Source: Gnetum montanum (taxonomy: Eukaryota > Streptophyta > Gnetopsida > Gnetales > Gnetaceae). From it: DNA of 64,000 nucleotides. Made by a program: the position numbers and the translations under genes. Positions 34,052-47,250 of this stretch are shown here, one piece after another. Position 1 is the stretch's first letter; every line of letters starts with the position of its first letter. The stretch lies in NCBI GenBank assembly GCA_015680685.1, contig MNCI01019003.1:121401-185400 (forward strand). The letters are read 5' to 3'. A model generated the notes under the pieces. That model ran no database searches and had not been told where the DNA came from. It saw only the letters and a list, made by a program, of their open reading frames with translations.

Positions 34052-37000
34052 TACCCCCATGAGTAACTAAAAATTCATCCTTGAGTAATAAAAATAGGAT
34101 TGAGTTCATGTTTGAGTAATAAATTATAAAAAAGCCAACCTTCTCACATCCTAGTTCATCATGGAAAAAAGTTCCTATTGTTGATGAATGTTTTTCATCA
34201 TTTGGTCTTTCTATTATTTAACATTTCATAGGCACTAGTTCTCTTAAGTCAACATAAGATTTTCCTTGTAGATCTGTTAAAGGTCATAGCTAGGGGAATC
34301 ACCATTGCCTTCAATAGTAACACATCAAAGACTATTCTCTCCTTTACATTATGAACCACCTAAAGTATTTTTTGAAACTCCTGAAAATCTTCATCTCTTA
34401 TAAGAATAGGCATGAGAATGGATGGATTAGACAAAGTAGACTCTCAGTTTTGCAACCTCAACTATCAACTATCGATTTCTAATAGTGGCCTCTTCAAGTT
34501 ATGCATTAGTGATGAGCAACTTACTTCTTGTCTCTAGTAGCTACAACTAGGTGATGATCTCTTAAATCAATTACCTAGCTCTAACCAATAACTCCAACAT
34601 TTTTTTGTACTGTGTTATACTCATCCCTTTTCTCCTAGCTCTTGCAAATACTTGAACATCTACAATGATAGCAACATTAGGGATAAATGTTACCAGAGTA
34701 TTTAGGACTTCAAATTGGTCTACCATCACCTCTACTATAGTCTTATAGCCCTTATGTGGCATGACTATAATTATTGCTCCTTCTTCATTTTCTATCATCA
34801 TAGAAAAGCCCAAAACATTTCTAAAGATTTTAAAGAATTATTATCCTTGAATAGACATCATGAATTCTCAGATATTGAGGTTGGTGCAAATAAGTGCTTG
34901 GTACCTTCATGTAGAGAAACATTAAGCTAATTTATTTACTAGCCAACTAATGATCCTAGTGACTTCATTAATATGGCTCATGGCTAGATAGTATACAAAT
35001 GATTCACCATCACTTTTGAAGGCTTGTTGTTGGTTTTGTTGTGTCCTAAGATTCCTTAGGAATTCAGTAGCTGCTACAATTTTAAGAGTTATCTCTAGTG
35101 CTGTAGGTGGTGGTGGAGGTGGAAACTCCTATTCTTGAAGCTTAATAGATGTCTTGTCCTTTATCATCTCTTACCATGATGTGGTAGGAGCCTTGCAAAT
35201 GATATCATTGACATAGTGAGCTATGTCTCCTCTTTTGAAAAGTTTTTTAATTAGCTAAGGAAAGGAGAGTATCTTCCTTCCAATTTCAATTTTCTTAAAG
35301 TGCTTCTCAATTTCTAGGAAGATGAGTTGGAAAAGGTTAACTTGGAACCTTTCACTTAGAGTTGTGCTTGCCCTTGTAGAGAAGGTAGTTACCTTGACCT
35401 TACCATGGGGTTCAAGTGATATGCCACAATTTTAAAAAAGGTTATCTCTACTATAGTAAGGGCCCTATACTCATTATGATCCACTCCATAGCATCAATGA
35501 ACCCATTTTTTCTTTGCCTTAGGATCTTCTTTTATTAAAATCTTTGCTAGCTTTGTCATGGTGTTAGGCAATCCTAGGGCTTCTACCATAGCTTCAACTA
35601 AATAGAAGATGGTGATGTCCTTGATCTTGACTATAGCATCTCCTTGATAGTTATTCCAAAAGATATAGGTCTTTACCATGTATCATTCACCATTGATGAA
35701 GAGAATGGATCATAATGGAAACCCTTATAGTTAAGCTCTAACATCTTTTGGTGTGAAATCCAAGACTAAATCTTGAACTTCTCTACTTTGAACCTTCTTG
35801 AAGCAAGCCTTAGTGAGCATGACCTTTAAATTGGGAAATGGTCTTGGGACCTCATCCTATATAGAGTGTTCTATTTTACTAATGGGAATCTAATGGATAG
35901 ATTTCACTTTAGTTTCCTTGCACAAGGGCTCAATACCATAAGTTTTCTTGGTGAGTTATTCTCAGAATTATTGTTATTTTGGTTATTGTGATTGTCATCT
36001 TCCTTCATGAGGTTGTTTCTTCTAGGACTGCGATGATCCTACTACTGGTGGTTCTTGATTGGGTACCATCAATTATCACAAAAGGTAATCCTAGATCAAT
36101 CAGTTGAACATCATCTCCATAACTCTCAATATCTTTCAATTATTCAATTAGGTTAACTTTGATAGTCAAATTAAAATTTTATTGATAATCCATTATTTAG
36201 TGATCACATATGCATGAGAATATATTTTATTATTTTATTTTCAATTTAATAGAGGTTAATTATTGCATTAATTATTGGGATCATTATTTTAATATTATTT
36301 TATTATCTAATCTATGAGGTGTTAAAAAAATCTTTATCAAACCCTAGTGTTTAATGCTTCCATAATGTAAAGCGTACATCTAGAAATTTAAGGATCAAAA
36401 AATATATGAAAATGGATAAGAGTTAAGGAAGTTATGACTCTTGGAAGGCTTTGGGTTTTAAAAAATTTCAAAAAATCCCTTGTCTTTGGGTGAAAAATAT
36501 GAAAAATGAGCCAATTGTTGCATGTATTTATAGGATTTTTATATTGCGTTGACAAGGCTACATCAACATAGTTTACTATATTGATGGGGATGCATAAATG
36601 CAACTATTCACAATCATTTTTCAAATCTAATTCTAAGGCAATTTAAAAGAGGTTGGAGATAAAATAAGTGCCAAATGGAAGCCAAAAAGCTAGGAAACCA
36701 AGATGACAACATTTGATGAGATGTTAGCTTATGCATTAAAGTGAATTGAGTATATGGAATAAGTAAATATGAGATGTTTTGTGAGAAAAATTAGCATAAA
36801 ACTAGATGATGTAGGCTATCAAGGTTTTTTGAACTATATTAAGGCATATGGTTATCAGGTTTAAGCTAAAGGAAATCAAAAGCTATGCAAGTGATTTCTC
36901 TTCAAACTTGGTTAATGCCTAAAAATTCCCTTTCATAACTTCATCACAAGGAGTGTGTAGGCACCCTAGATGATGAATGATGGCTCAGGCCAAAAACCAT

Positions 37001-38280
37001 ACCCTTGTAAGGAATTATCTTAGGATAATGTAGTTTACAAAATGAAAATGAATATATGACCATGGTATGGGTTATTAGGATGAGAAAATAAAGTTTCAAA
37101 ATGATTAAGAGATCATAAGAGAAGAATCCAGATCATAACTACAAGAGATCCTATATGAAATGCATGATTAGTATGGTTCTGATACTAGTCTATTTTGAGT
37201 CTAGACCAAGTTCATATCATTAGTAGTGGCCTTTCATTAATGTGTTCCTCCTCTCCTATACCATCATGAGTCTACAACAACTAGAAAGAATGATCATCAC
37301 TTTAGAAAAAGAAGAAAAAAGAAGAAGAAAGTAGTTAGATATTTTCAAGGAAGAAATTTGGGCCTTAGGTAGAGGAGTGCCTTTAATCATGGGTAACATG
37401 TCTTTCAAACCCCATAACTAGTTCTTGTATCTAAAGAAATCTTTAGAGAGGTGTGCTTTTATTTCCATTCGTTTGAAAAAAAATCACAATTACAAAGTCA
37501 TACTTCCTTTTATAGTTTACAAGAGTGATGATATGATTCATGAGGATTCATAGAACTCTAAAAGGAAGTTAAGAAGAAAACTCAAAAAATACCCTTAAGG
37601 TCACATCCTTTTCCATTCCCACTTGGTACTTTCCCAATTCATTAGGTAAAAAGATCATATGTTACTTTTTGAGTTTTCATCTAAAAGAATCATTGTGCTT
37701 CCATGATACAAATCTTCTTATGAGATAGATGGAATGGCAGATGTTGTGAACTCATTGCCATATACCATTGGTAAAATAACAACTCATTATTAGAGAGCAT
37801 AATTCAAAGATAAAGTTGACTTATATAGATAGTTACAATCTTGATAGCTACATTTAGTAATTAACAAAACTTGCAAAAAAATGTAATAAAATTGAATTAT
37901 TATAAGAAAAAGAAGAAACAAGGTAAAGTAAAAAGAAATTTAAAGGTAAAGACAAAGTAATGTCAAATAAAAGGAAACAATAAAAATAAAATATATAAAG
38001 AAAATATCATAAAGTAAATAAAATGAAAAAAATATAAAAAAGATGTAAAAAAAAGGAAAAAATGTTTTTCATTTTCTCCAAGATATTATGGTTGATGGGA
38101 TTCTCCCCCATGATGAAGTAAGAAGAAGTTGATTTGAGAAATGAAGCAAGCTTATTCTTAGGTTAAGGTGTTTTGGTTACACTTGGTTTTTTGGAAGTTT
38201 GCAAAGTGTTTTAGTTGTTGGATGTTGACTAGCATGTGCTTTTGAGAGCTTGTTGGATGGTAAATCATCATACCCCTAAA
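34052..38280 (-). pseudogene. 3' region of element G with a decayed extra frame
   Basis: Downstream of IN on the coding strand. Two pieces keep readable minus-strand frames: 35494-35679 (KTYIFWNNYQGDAIVKIKDI, VEALGLPNTMTKLAKILI), extendable upstream to about 35850 (FPNLKVMLTKACFKK), and 34571-34813. Athila/Tat-type elements often have an extra ORF here. I cannot match this one to an env-like or other family. 37860-38060 is a very A-rich tract. 36960-37300 aligns with element A. Confidence 0.4.
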
Positions 38281-39300
38281 AGTAAAAGTTGAGTGTACAA
38301 TGTATGGTCCTTTCCATAATGTTTGAAACTTAGTTCATTAAGGCACATGCATGGGATTCAAATAGAGAACCTTGTCTTCTAGTTTAAATTCAATTTTTTG
38401 TATTTTGGCATCATGAAATTATTTGCAATATTCCTTGTGCACTTTATTTATCATCAGGACCCCTCTTTGATTTTCATCTTAGATGTTGAGGATTAGCAGC
38501 CTTTCTTTTTATGCTAAGTTAATGTATAGGCCAAGGTCACATGTAGTTGTTAGTGTACAAAATTTAGTTTCAATTAGATGTTTAGGTAACTTTTCACATA
38601 CTAACTCATAGGAAAAGTAGCTGATAAGAATTTTTCATGTTGAGTGATATGTCCATAGGGCATGGTTGAGTTTGGCACTCCAATCTTTCCTATTTCTATT
38701 GGTGATCCTTGTTAGGATTATAATGATCTTCCTAATGATTGTCTCAACTTGACCATTGGCATGGGGATGATAAGGTGTTGTAATTTTATGTTTCATTGTC
38801 AAGCATTGCATTAACTTATGAAAGGTAGCACCTATGAAATGGGTTCCATTATAAGAAATTAGTATTGTAGGCATACCAAACCTATTTACCACCTATTGTT
38901 GAAAGAATTTAGTAATGGAAGAAGTATAGTTAGTAATAGTTATAGCTTTAACTCATTTAGTACAATAGTTAATAGCAACAATAATATAAGAATTTCCATT
39001 GAAGATGGGAGTGATGGATCCCATGAAATCAATTTCACAAAGGTCTTAAGGATCTAGTAGTTGGATTCACTATTGGGACCTCTCTATCCTAGTTAACATT
39101 CCTTCATCTTGTTGACATCACACTCATGAATGGATGAAATGATGAGCATCCTTGAAAGTCATAGGCTAGAAATATCATACCATAGGATGTTTATGATCAT
39201 TTTCCTTCTTGCATAGTGGGCCCTACAAGGATGTCCATGAGGATCTTTGAGAATTTATAATTGATCATTATTAGGTACACACTATCATACTAGGCCATCT
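38100..39300 (-). pseudogene. Integrase remnant of element G
   Basis: The minus strand shows a worn H-C zinc region near 39240-39090 (GHPCRAHYARRK, HECDVNKMKE), then the core at 38892-38635: MVNRFGMPTILISYNGTHF, TTPYHPHANGQVE and RKDWSAKLNHALWTYHST. The C-terminal GPY-like block (LWKGPYIVHS) lies near 38290. The conserved S-D-x-G-x-x-F has Tyr in place of the second catalytic Asp (codon 38851-38853). Several stops. The role would be cDNA insertion. Confidence 0.85.
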
Positions 39301-40780
39301 ACATAAATTTTATAGAGGCTACCCTCTATTTTGAGGTGGTGTTTGACTTGATGTCTGAACTATTATTTTCTCTTATAGTCTCATTATGGTAAAATCTCTT
39401 ATCTAAATAGATAGAAGAGAAATTTATGATAGGACTTCATAATATTTAGTGCTTGAAGTTCAATTACCTTAGCAAAGAAAAGTTCATCTAAAAATTGGTT
39501 GAATAAAGGATTTTCATTAGTCATTTTATTCCATCTTAGATAGATGATCAACAAGTACAATCTTAGTTCCCTTTTTCTTCATCATTATTCAATCAAAGTC
39601 TTACAAGATCACCAACCACTATATAACATGGGGATTTACTATTAGCTTATTCATGAGGAAGTGAATTTCCCTATGATTAGTGTATGGAAAAATGGAATAT
39701 ATAAGGACATAGTGCCTTAATTTCTCAAGATCTTACATCACTTCAATGAGTTTTTATTTGTAATGGTGTAATTGGATTGTGCATCTATAATGCTCTTGAT
39801 TACACAATAGATGTAGTATGGATGTTTTTGATTGTCTATTTATGTAAGCACTACTCCTAACGCATAATTGGACAAATTGATCATGATATGAAATGAGTTG
39901 CACCAATTAAGTATGTGTATAATTGGTGTTTGTTTGAGCTTTTTCTTTAAATGATAGAATTCTTGTTCATACTTCTTACTTCATTCAAATGTTACATTAT
40001 TCTAAGTAAGCTCAATAATTAGTTTGGTGATATTTGAGAAGTTTTCAAGGAAACATCTATATTCTCTAGTATGTCTAAGTAATGATCTCACATCTTTAAC
40101 TATTTGAGGCTATTTGGTAATTCCTTGGATAACCCTTCTCATTTCAGGGTTCATCTCAATTCATTATTCTATAATTTAGTGTCCCAAGACAATGTCCTTT
40201 TGGACCATCAAATGGCTCTTTTACTAATTGAGTCACATGTTTGTTTCCACATATTATTTTAGTACCTACTCTAGAAGCTCCAAGACTTATTCAAAATTAA
40301 CACCATAGGTGGAGAAGTTATCCATGAATACTTCCATACCACTACTAATTTACTACTAAAAGATATTGAGGACTAGGCATTGGAAAGCTGAATGAACATT
40401 ACATAGACCAATGGACATCTTTTTATATGCAAAATTTTTCCAATGATCAATGAATGTTGTTTTAGCCTAGTCTTCTTGAGTGATTTATTTCTAATTATAT
40501 ACGCTATACCTATCCAAAAAAATGTAATAGATGTTCCCTACAATAGTGTTTAGCACTTCGTCCACAAATAACAATGAAAAATGATCCTTAAAGATGGCCA
40601 TGTTTAATAGCCTAAAGCTAATATGGATCCTCTATTGTCCTTATTTCTTTGGTATAATAACAAGTGAACTTACCCACTTCTTGTTTGTTACTAAATAAAT
40701 GAACCTAGACTTGAGATGTCTCTCAACTTATTTTAAGCAACTTGTTTTAGCTTTGGATTCAATCTTCTTTGTTATTACCC
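39301..40780 (-). pseudogene. Reverse transcriptase/RNase H remnant of element G (FMDN in place of YxDD)
   Basis: Minus-strand blocks: NKKWVSSLVIIPKK (about 40690), KDHFSLLFVDEVLN (about 40590), YIFLDRYSVYN, KTTFIDHWKNFAYKKMSIGLCN (about 40440), and VFMDNFSTYG (about 40325). In the catalytic pair the Asp codon is at 40320-40322, but the second is AAC (Asn) at 40317-40319, again a G-to-A loss. The RNase H part, 39300-40000, is too worn to outline. Confidence 0.83.
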
Positions 40781-41559
40781 TTTGAATTTAATAGTAGTGT
40801 TTGTGTAGATCCAATGCTAGAATATGCATGGATCAATTCCTCCTATCTCATCATATTATCAACAAAATACTATTGATCATTTGTTAACTACCTTCAACAA
40901 CATTTTCTTCTATTCTTTGGTGAGCTAGACATTGATAATTACTAGTTTATTGTTATTTAGAAATAGATATTCTCAAGATTTTAGTAATGTTTTTAGTTCT
41001 AAGGGATTCTATTTAGAGGTTTTTGACACTTCCAACACTCCCCAATCTATCTCTAATTCTTTTCTATTATGAGCTTTGGAAAATTGGTTCTTTATTTGTC
41101 CCATCTCATCCATCTTATTTATATATGCACTTGTGAGCATCTTTGTAGGTTCCATGCATATTGTAGAATTGGAATAGTTGTTTGTAGTTATTCACTAAGT
41201 GCCTTGCTATTTTATGACTATTGCATACAAGCACTTTTGAATATTGGTATTTTAAGCAAATATTTTGCATGATATAATAGACATGCTCTTGATTGTTCAT
41301 ATTTTCTACATTTCATTGCACCCTATATCATTGTACATGATGTATCAAACCCTCTTCTTCTCTATCTTGTTAAGATTATTTTCCTTAGAGATTTCCAAGG
41401 GGAGATATTTGATTCCTAACTTGCCATTAATTGTACTTAGCAAAGCCCTCCTTATAATAATTATGAAGTCCCTTTTATAGTTGTTCACTTGGATCACTAT
41501 GAATTTTTTGGATATGACCACCCACTTAGACTAATCTGAATGAAATCACAATGGATTGG

Positions 41560-41760
41560 TATACAAGCTCTAACTTGATATTACAATTTTTGAGTGAAGG
41601 TAGATTCCATGTCTTGTGTATATCTTGAAAGAATAAATTCACACCAAAACCTAAATCAAAAAGAGCTTTGCACGAGTCATTTCCTATAGTTTGCAAATAA
41701 ATTATAGGGGTTAGTTTTCTTCTTGGAAAGGTGTCCTAGTTTATCCAAATTCTAACTACA
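41560..41760 (-). pseudogene. Aspartic protease remnant of element G
   Basis: The minus strand reads CKALFDLGFGVNLFFQDIHK, the DLGAS-type active-site block of Athila/Tat-like proteases with worn residues. It lies between gag and RT as expected. The rest of 41000-42700 has no clear frame. Confidence 0.6.
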
Positions 41761-42599
41761 TGAGTTAACAAGACATTTAAAACATTTTAGGGTTTCTGAT
41801 TTGAAGGTAGGTTAGTAGACATCCTTTAGGAGGCTTGAGAGAAGTTTGTAGCCACATGTGTCTACAATGGTGTAGGTGAACTATTAGGCTTGGAAAATGA
41901 CCTCTTTCAAGACTTATTCTGACAACACTTGAGTTTTTATCCATTTTTAACATCACTACTTTTGTGAAATTATGTTGCTAGGGCTACAAAGATATTTCAC
42001 CTTACATAATGATGCAAGTGGAAAGGGAGGTATGAAGTGCATGGTACTACTATGAGCAATGAGGAATGTACATGGAAGAAGATTCAGTAGGTGGAGTGTT
42101 AGGTTAATGATGTTTAAAATCTAGAGGATAATACTAATGGAAAGAATCATAGATTGTAGATTCATTTGTTGATACTAGTTGTTAGACATAATAACCATAT
42201 GGATCTAGTTGTCAGTAAGGATATTACTACTTTATTAGTGACATCTCTCATGACTATGGACTTTGCCACTAATTACAGTAATCCTAAGATTGGTGAAACT
42301 ATTGTTGATAGTTGCCTTAAGGATAAGGTAACCTCTTGTATGATTGTCTCTTCATAAGCTTTGGATTAAATGTATAAACTCTATATTCTTGTATGTGTTA
42401 TAAAATTGAGCAGCATCCATTGGGATGGTCATACTATCAAATGTCACATCTATATCTAAATTTGAAACCTCTTCTACTATTATAGCCTTACCATTTTTTA
42501 AATGATTTTCTTTAATTCATAGTTCCTTCTTTTGTTATGCTTGTTCCTATTCCTCTATTTTATACATTCCTTTATCATTTTAAGTGTTGTTGAAGCTTC

Positions 42600-43400
42600 T
42601 CATTTAGAGAGTTCCACATCTTATCTACCTTAGTTAATATTTCACCAATAGATTTGTGTACCAACAAGTTCTTTCTTTGCATAACCTCCTTCAATGATGT
42701 TTCCTCCTCTAGGTTAAAAAAATACCTTTTTCTTGATTGCTAATGGAGGGATCTTTGTTGTACTTATTTGAAATTTTCTTTTCTTTTACCCTCCTTATTC
42801 CTTTGCTACTTGATCAATAAGCCTTTGGATTTGATGGACCCTCATTTCTAATAGCCTTCCTTGGGAATAGATCTCAAGAGTCTTCCTAGTTCTATTTATG
42901 AGTCCATCTATGATATGATAAAGCTACTCCATTTGAGAAAACCTATGGCCTATGTACTAGTGTAGTAATGAATAGTACCTCCTTAAGGCTACATCAAGGG
43001 ATTCATAGTTACCTTGTTTCCATCCTTGAATCTATTTCCCTAAATTGGATATGGTAGAGTACGTATGATATTTTTCATTATATAGCTTTAGCATCATACT
43101 TCATCTACAGATAGATTCTAGTTCCAAGGACTAGTAACAAATTTCAACTTCCTTTGTAAATGTCCTAGAGAAAAAAATGAGTTTCTACCAATATACTCCA
43201 TGTTTCTCAAGGAATATACATCATGGAAGGCTTGCAGATGACACTATGGATTAGGATTGTAACCTTTCTCAAATTTAGGGATGTTATTTATATGAAGTTT
43301 TTTGTTCTGAATATTCCTTTAATGCCTGGTGGGAATGTGAACTTCTACATAGACTTTGATCATAATTCTTATAGTAAGAATTAGTTCATCATATTCATAT
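42600..43400 (-). pseudogene. Gag remnant of element G
   Basis: DNA at 42790-43070 aligns with the gag of element A at 22930-23220 (shared 'ccatctatgatatg', 'aagggttcat/aagggattcat' and 'ttgtttccat' landmarks). The Gag core lies near 43080-43300. Many stops. 43400-44415 is the 5' leader, without a clear gene; the primer-binding site before 44416 is too worn to read. Confidence 0.65.
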
Positions 43401-44415
43401 TATTCATTATGACCATTATCATGGCCATATATTCTATGATGTGGCTTGCTACATCTTCTTTCTTGATGATCTTGCTCCTTTTTTTCAATTATTTATGTTC
43501 CCTTCTTTCATCTCTCTGACGAGATGTTCTATTATCTCAACCTTGGCTTTGATCATGTCCTCTTCATTCTGGGTCATGTTCTTTCTCTTCAATGCTAGAT
43601 CATGAAGAGGATGGTCAAGATGGAGAGCTAGGAGAGTTATATTAATTTTCTCTTCTTCTTTGGTCCTTAAGTTTTTCTCTTACTTGATGATAGGGAGTAC
43701 TTGGCCTTGAGGTTACCTTGGTTCCAATCCTAAATCCTTCCTTAGCTTGATTACTTTCCAATATTGAATTTAACCACTGGTAAGTTATGTTATCCTCACC
43801 AAATAATGGAGGAACTTAGCATTAAGACCATCCTAATGAATATTTAGTATCCTTCTTATCTAACTATGATGTATGTGTAACTAGAACTCTCTTTTCTTTA
43901 GAGGCTTCATCATAGGTTTTCATGAGTTTTTCCTTTCAACATTGAACCTTTGTAGGTTGATATTCTTTGGAGAGGTGATATGTCATTTGATATTCTAGGG
44001 CTACTACTTCAAGCTCAAGCTTTGTCAGTGCTATAAGAAACATTAATGGAATGACATGATCAGGTGGCAATGTAATGTTACACTCTAAATATCTCAACTA
44101 TAGTTGTTCATCCTAGTGAAAAATAAAAGTGAAGTCCCAATATTAAGGATCCATATTAATGTAGACAACCTTTAGAAGTTGAGGTACTTCATTTTTATTT
44201 TTCATTGTTCTACCATATTACTTTGTAGAATCATGAGTAGGTAGGGAATTAGTCCTACAAGAATAAGAAATCTTTCATTTTATTCTGATAGTGTGCTTTG
44301 AATAAAATATTATTATATTTTATAATGGTGGTTCATTATGTTCCTAAAATGACCTCGCATGATTTAACTATCTAAAAAACTTAGTGCATAACAAAGATAC
44401 TTGTAATAATACCAA

Positions 44416-44814
44416 TGATAAGCAGTATGTGTTACCTACACCTAATCATATGAATCATAAGTTTGTATATGCAATTTGGTTAAATTTCATGGAACTTGAT
44501 GATAATTGTATCCTAGATAATTAAGTGTGATGTTTCTAGTCATTATCTTCCTAATCATCACTTTTATTAGCTTGACTAATATGGTTAAGTGTGCATTTAT
44601 ATACTATACTATGGAAGGAAATTTGACTAATTCTTATGGAAAGAAATTTCAATAACATTACTATACTATTAAACAAACGTCTCATAAATATGGATGATGT
44701 GTGCATTTATATAGGCTTTAAGAAACTCTAACTTAATGCATATGCACCAATGCATTCAATGATGCATCGACAACCATGCATTGGCACAGTTTTCTAACAT
44801 ATGGTGATTTATCA
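44416..44814 (-). mobile_element. Element G, 5' LTR (copy A5), internally deleted
   Basis: Only 399 bp against 841 bp in the partner: the ends match, but about 430 bp is missing after the 'atggttaagtgtg' phrase (near 44592). The TATA-bearing end (tttatatagg, about 44707-44716) is kept. Confidence 0.8.
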
Positions 44815-44819
44815 TTTAT

Positions 44820-45849
44820 CAAATAATAAGCCAACCACTTGAGCTATCTCTCATTAACATATATAAAACTAAGATAATAGATTCATCCCTAAGAGGCTTA
44901 ATTCTCACCCTACTAAGGTTAGGTCATGGAAGGATCATGGATTAGTAAAAGCCTAATTTCTTTTGAATGGCTTTTTTCAAACTTAGACCCAAGTTTTAAG
45001 TGGTGGTCCCTAACTTTATAAAAATAAGATAATAATATGGTTATTTGATAATTTAAAAGTTCTTCAAGATAAAAATTGCAATTTTGATTTATGATGAAGG
45101 CATTATGATGGTAGAATTTTCTAATTTACTTTACCAATATATAGCATTAGTAACATGACAAATCAAACATATTAAATGAATTTATATCATCTAAGCTTCA
45201 TCCCTAATCAACATTAAAAAAACATGATTTTTTATGTTATCCTTAACATAATATGTATATTTAACATACCTAAAAAGATGTTTGAAAGCTTAGAATTGGA
45301 TATCTCTAAGTTCTTAAATGAATCTTTATTAAAATTAGTTGGCATGCTATATGTTAGATCTTGAATGACATGGAAAGCTCAATGATCCAATGATTCTTCT
45401 CCAATTTTCATGATCAACCAAAGATGTGTAGTCTTTTCCTTTTAATTTTAGATTAAAAAATAATAATGTTGAAGCAATTTTGTATATCCATCATGTCAAA
45501 TTTTTCAAGCAATCATACTTTGCATAAACTTTAATTGATAGATTAAAAGATTATCTACGAATTCTTCCACTAAAATTCCTAAAAAAACATTTTTAATATA
45601 CTATCATCTTTCATTTCAAATTTATTACTTAGATTAACCTCAAATTTAGTAATAAATTTATTATGAAAAGTAAAGAAGACTCTAGAGTAGGATCATTCTA
45701 TTTGCTTTAGCCCTTCAAAGGCACATTGAATTTAGAATATATGAAGATAATTTAATTTGCTAGAAAATAAGAAAAACTAGATATCTTCAATAAATGCAAA
45801 GAAGATTACAAATTAGTGATTCCAAAACACATTTGCACACTTCGTGACA
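44820..45849. other. No recognisable gene
   Basis: AT-rich DNA into which G inserted. Near 44826-44850 the minus strand reads TAGCTCAAGTGGTTGG, which resembles a tRNA/SINE A box; no B box is clear. Nothing else is supported. Confidence 0.4.
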
Positions 45850-47250
45850 ATGTAGAGCATTGAGACAACACAAAAATTTACATGTTATGGCCAATTTTTA
45901 TAATGTAGATTTCACGCCGTAAAATTTGAGGTAAAACATAATTGTAAATGTGAAGATTGTAACCTATAGGAGGAAATCTAACATATTTCATATTTTTGGG
46001 GGCTGAAAAATGCCTCATAAGTGGCCAAAGCCTTATTCCCCAAGTGAAAAAAGTTACCTAGTGTCTATATTTTGGCTTTGGGGGTTCAAAAACGCCTTTT
46101 GGAAAGCCAAAAATGGTAATTTGATGGGTTTTATGGGGGGTATATACTTTTCTACGTTGGAAACATCTATAGGAGGTAAATCACACCAATCCTTAGTGTG
46201 AAGAGATGGGATTTTCCCCATTAGTGTGGAAACCTTCCCCCACCCCAATGTGGGACTACATGCATAGTGTCGAAACCTTCTCCCCTTAGCTTGGAAGTTT
46301 TCCCCAATGTGGATGGGTGGGGGTTTTCCCCTAAGCATGGAAACCTTTCCCCCCTCTCTGGAGATTCTATACACAACATGGAAACCTTTCCTCCTTAGCA
46401 TGGATGTTTCCCCCAATGTGAAGGCTCCAACCCTAGCATGGAAACTACATGCCCCCTAGTGTGGAAGCCACAAAAGCCAAATTTTATCACTTCAAGCACT
46501 CCAACATTGATTAACCCATTTAGAAAGCATGATAGAAGGATCAACATGGAAGATTCTTCTCCAGCATAGAAGGTGTACCCTTGTTACTATTTATAGTAAG
46601 TGGAATGGCCATGGGGGTTTATCATTTACTATATATGGTAATCCCCTAAATTTGGGCAACCATCTCATCTGTACAAGGTAGACATTTACAACTATTTGAA
46701 AACCAATTTATAGCTATTGTGTAGCCAAATTATAGCCATTTTGCAACACCATTCATGGCCTAAGACCTATGAAAACCAACCTCAAATACCATTTACATGT
46801 TCAACACTTTTGCAATTCCATAACCCTGACATTGGTTTGACTTTTTAGGTACTTGAATACATTGAGCATACATACATTTTCCAAGCAATAGTTCCACACT
46901 CTCACACATTTGAGAGCACTTGCAAACCTTTACATAAATGCTACTCCTTGGGTATTCCTAGCATGGAACCACTGTGGGCTTGTGACCCTATAACCCCCTT
47001 GGGATTTGTGAGTTTTTAGGCTCCACACTGCACTCTTGGGATCTCCAAATCCTAGCGTAGAGCACTTGAGTAGATTGGATTCTTCAAACTTCTCAACTCC
47101 TAGTAGTGACCAACATTGCAAATCTGGAGTAGTAGCAAAGGAGGTTTAAGAGCATGGGAAGTGGCAGGACATCTAGATCATGCAATTGAACACATTGGCT
47201 TCAATGGACCTTGAACCTTGGCTCAAGTCAACCCCCCTATTTCCCTCTTA
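45850..47250 (+). mobile_element. 5' LTR of element H (ends approximate)
   Basis: The start aligns with the inverted LTR at 1-2560. 46200-46460 is a U3 with repeated 'tagcatggaaacctttcccc' words. A TATA-like ctatatatgg lies at 46629-46638, and non-coding leader DNA follows. The 3' boundary is not sharp. The plus-strand gag and protease at 48.3-51.8 kb fit as its internal region. Confidence 0.6.
46200..46470. repeat. Short tandem-like U3 repeats (GCATGGAAACC words)
   Basis: The words tagtgtggaaacc, ttagcttggaag, taagcatggaaacc, aacatggaaacc, tagcatggatg and tagcatggaaac recur every 30-60 bp with C-rich spacers (ttcccccc). The same vocabulary returns in the array at 57.9-61.3 kb. Confidence 0.65.

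Larger units (their letters stand above)
33211..44814 (-). mobile_element. Element G: decayed full-length Ty3/gypsy element, relative of A
   Basis: LTRs at 33211-34051 and 44416-44814, with target duplication CTTAT (33206-33210) and TTTAT (44815-44819), one C-to-T apart. The minus strand codes in order gag, PR, RT, (RH), IN, then a 3' region of about 4 kb. LTR ends, 3' region and gag align with element A. Protein blocks (DLG-type protease, RT with KKDHFPLPFIDE-like and GLCNAP-like text) resemble the Athila/Tat side of Ty3/gypsy. All domains carry stops or active-site losses. Confidence 0.88.

Noticed and set aside
44826-44850. tRNA gene or SINE on the minus strand
   Set aside because: Only an A-box-like word; no B box, cloverleaf or tail could be found.
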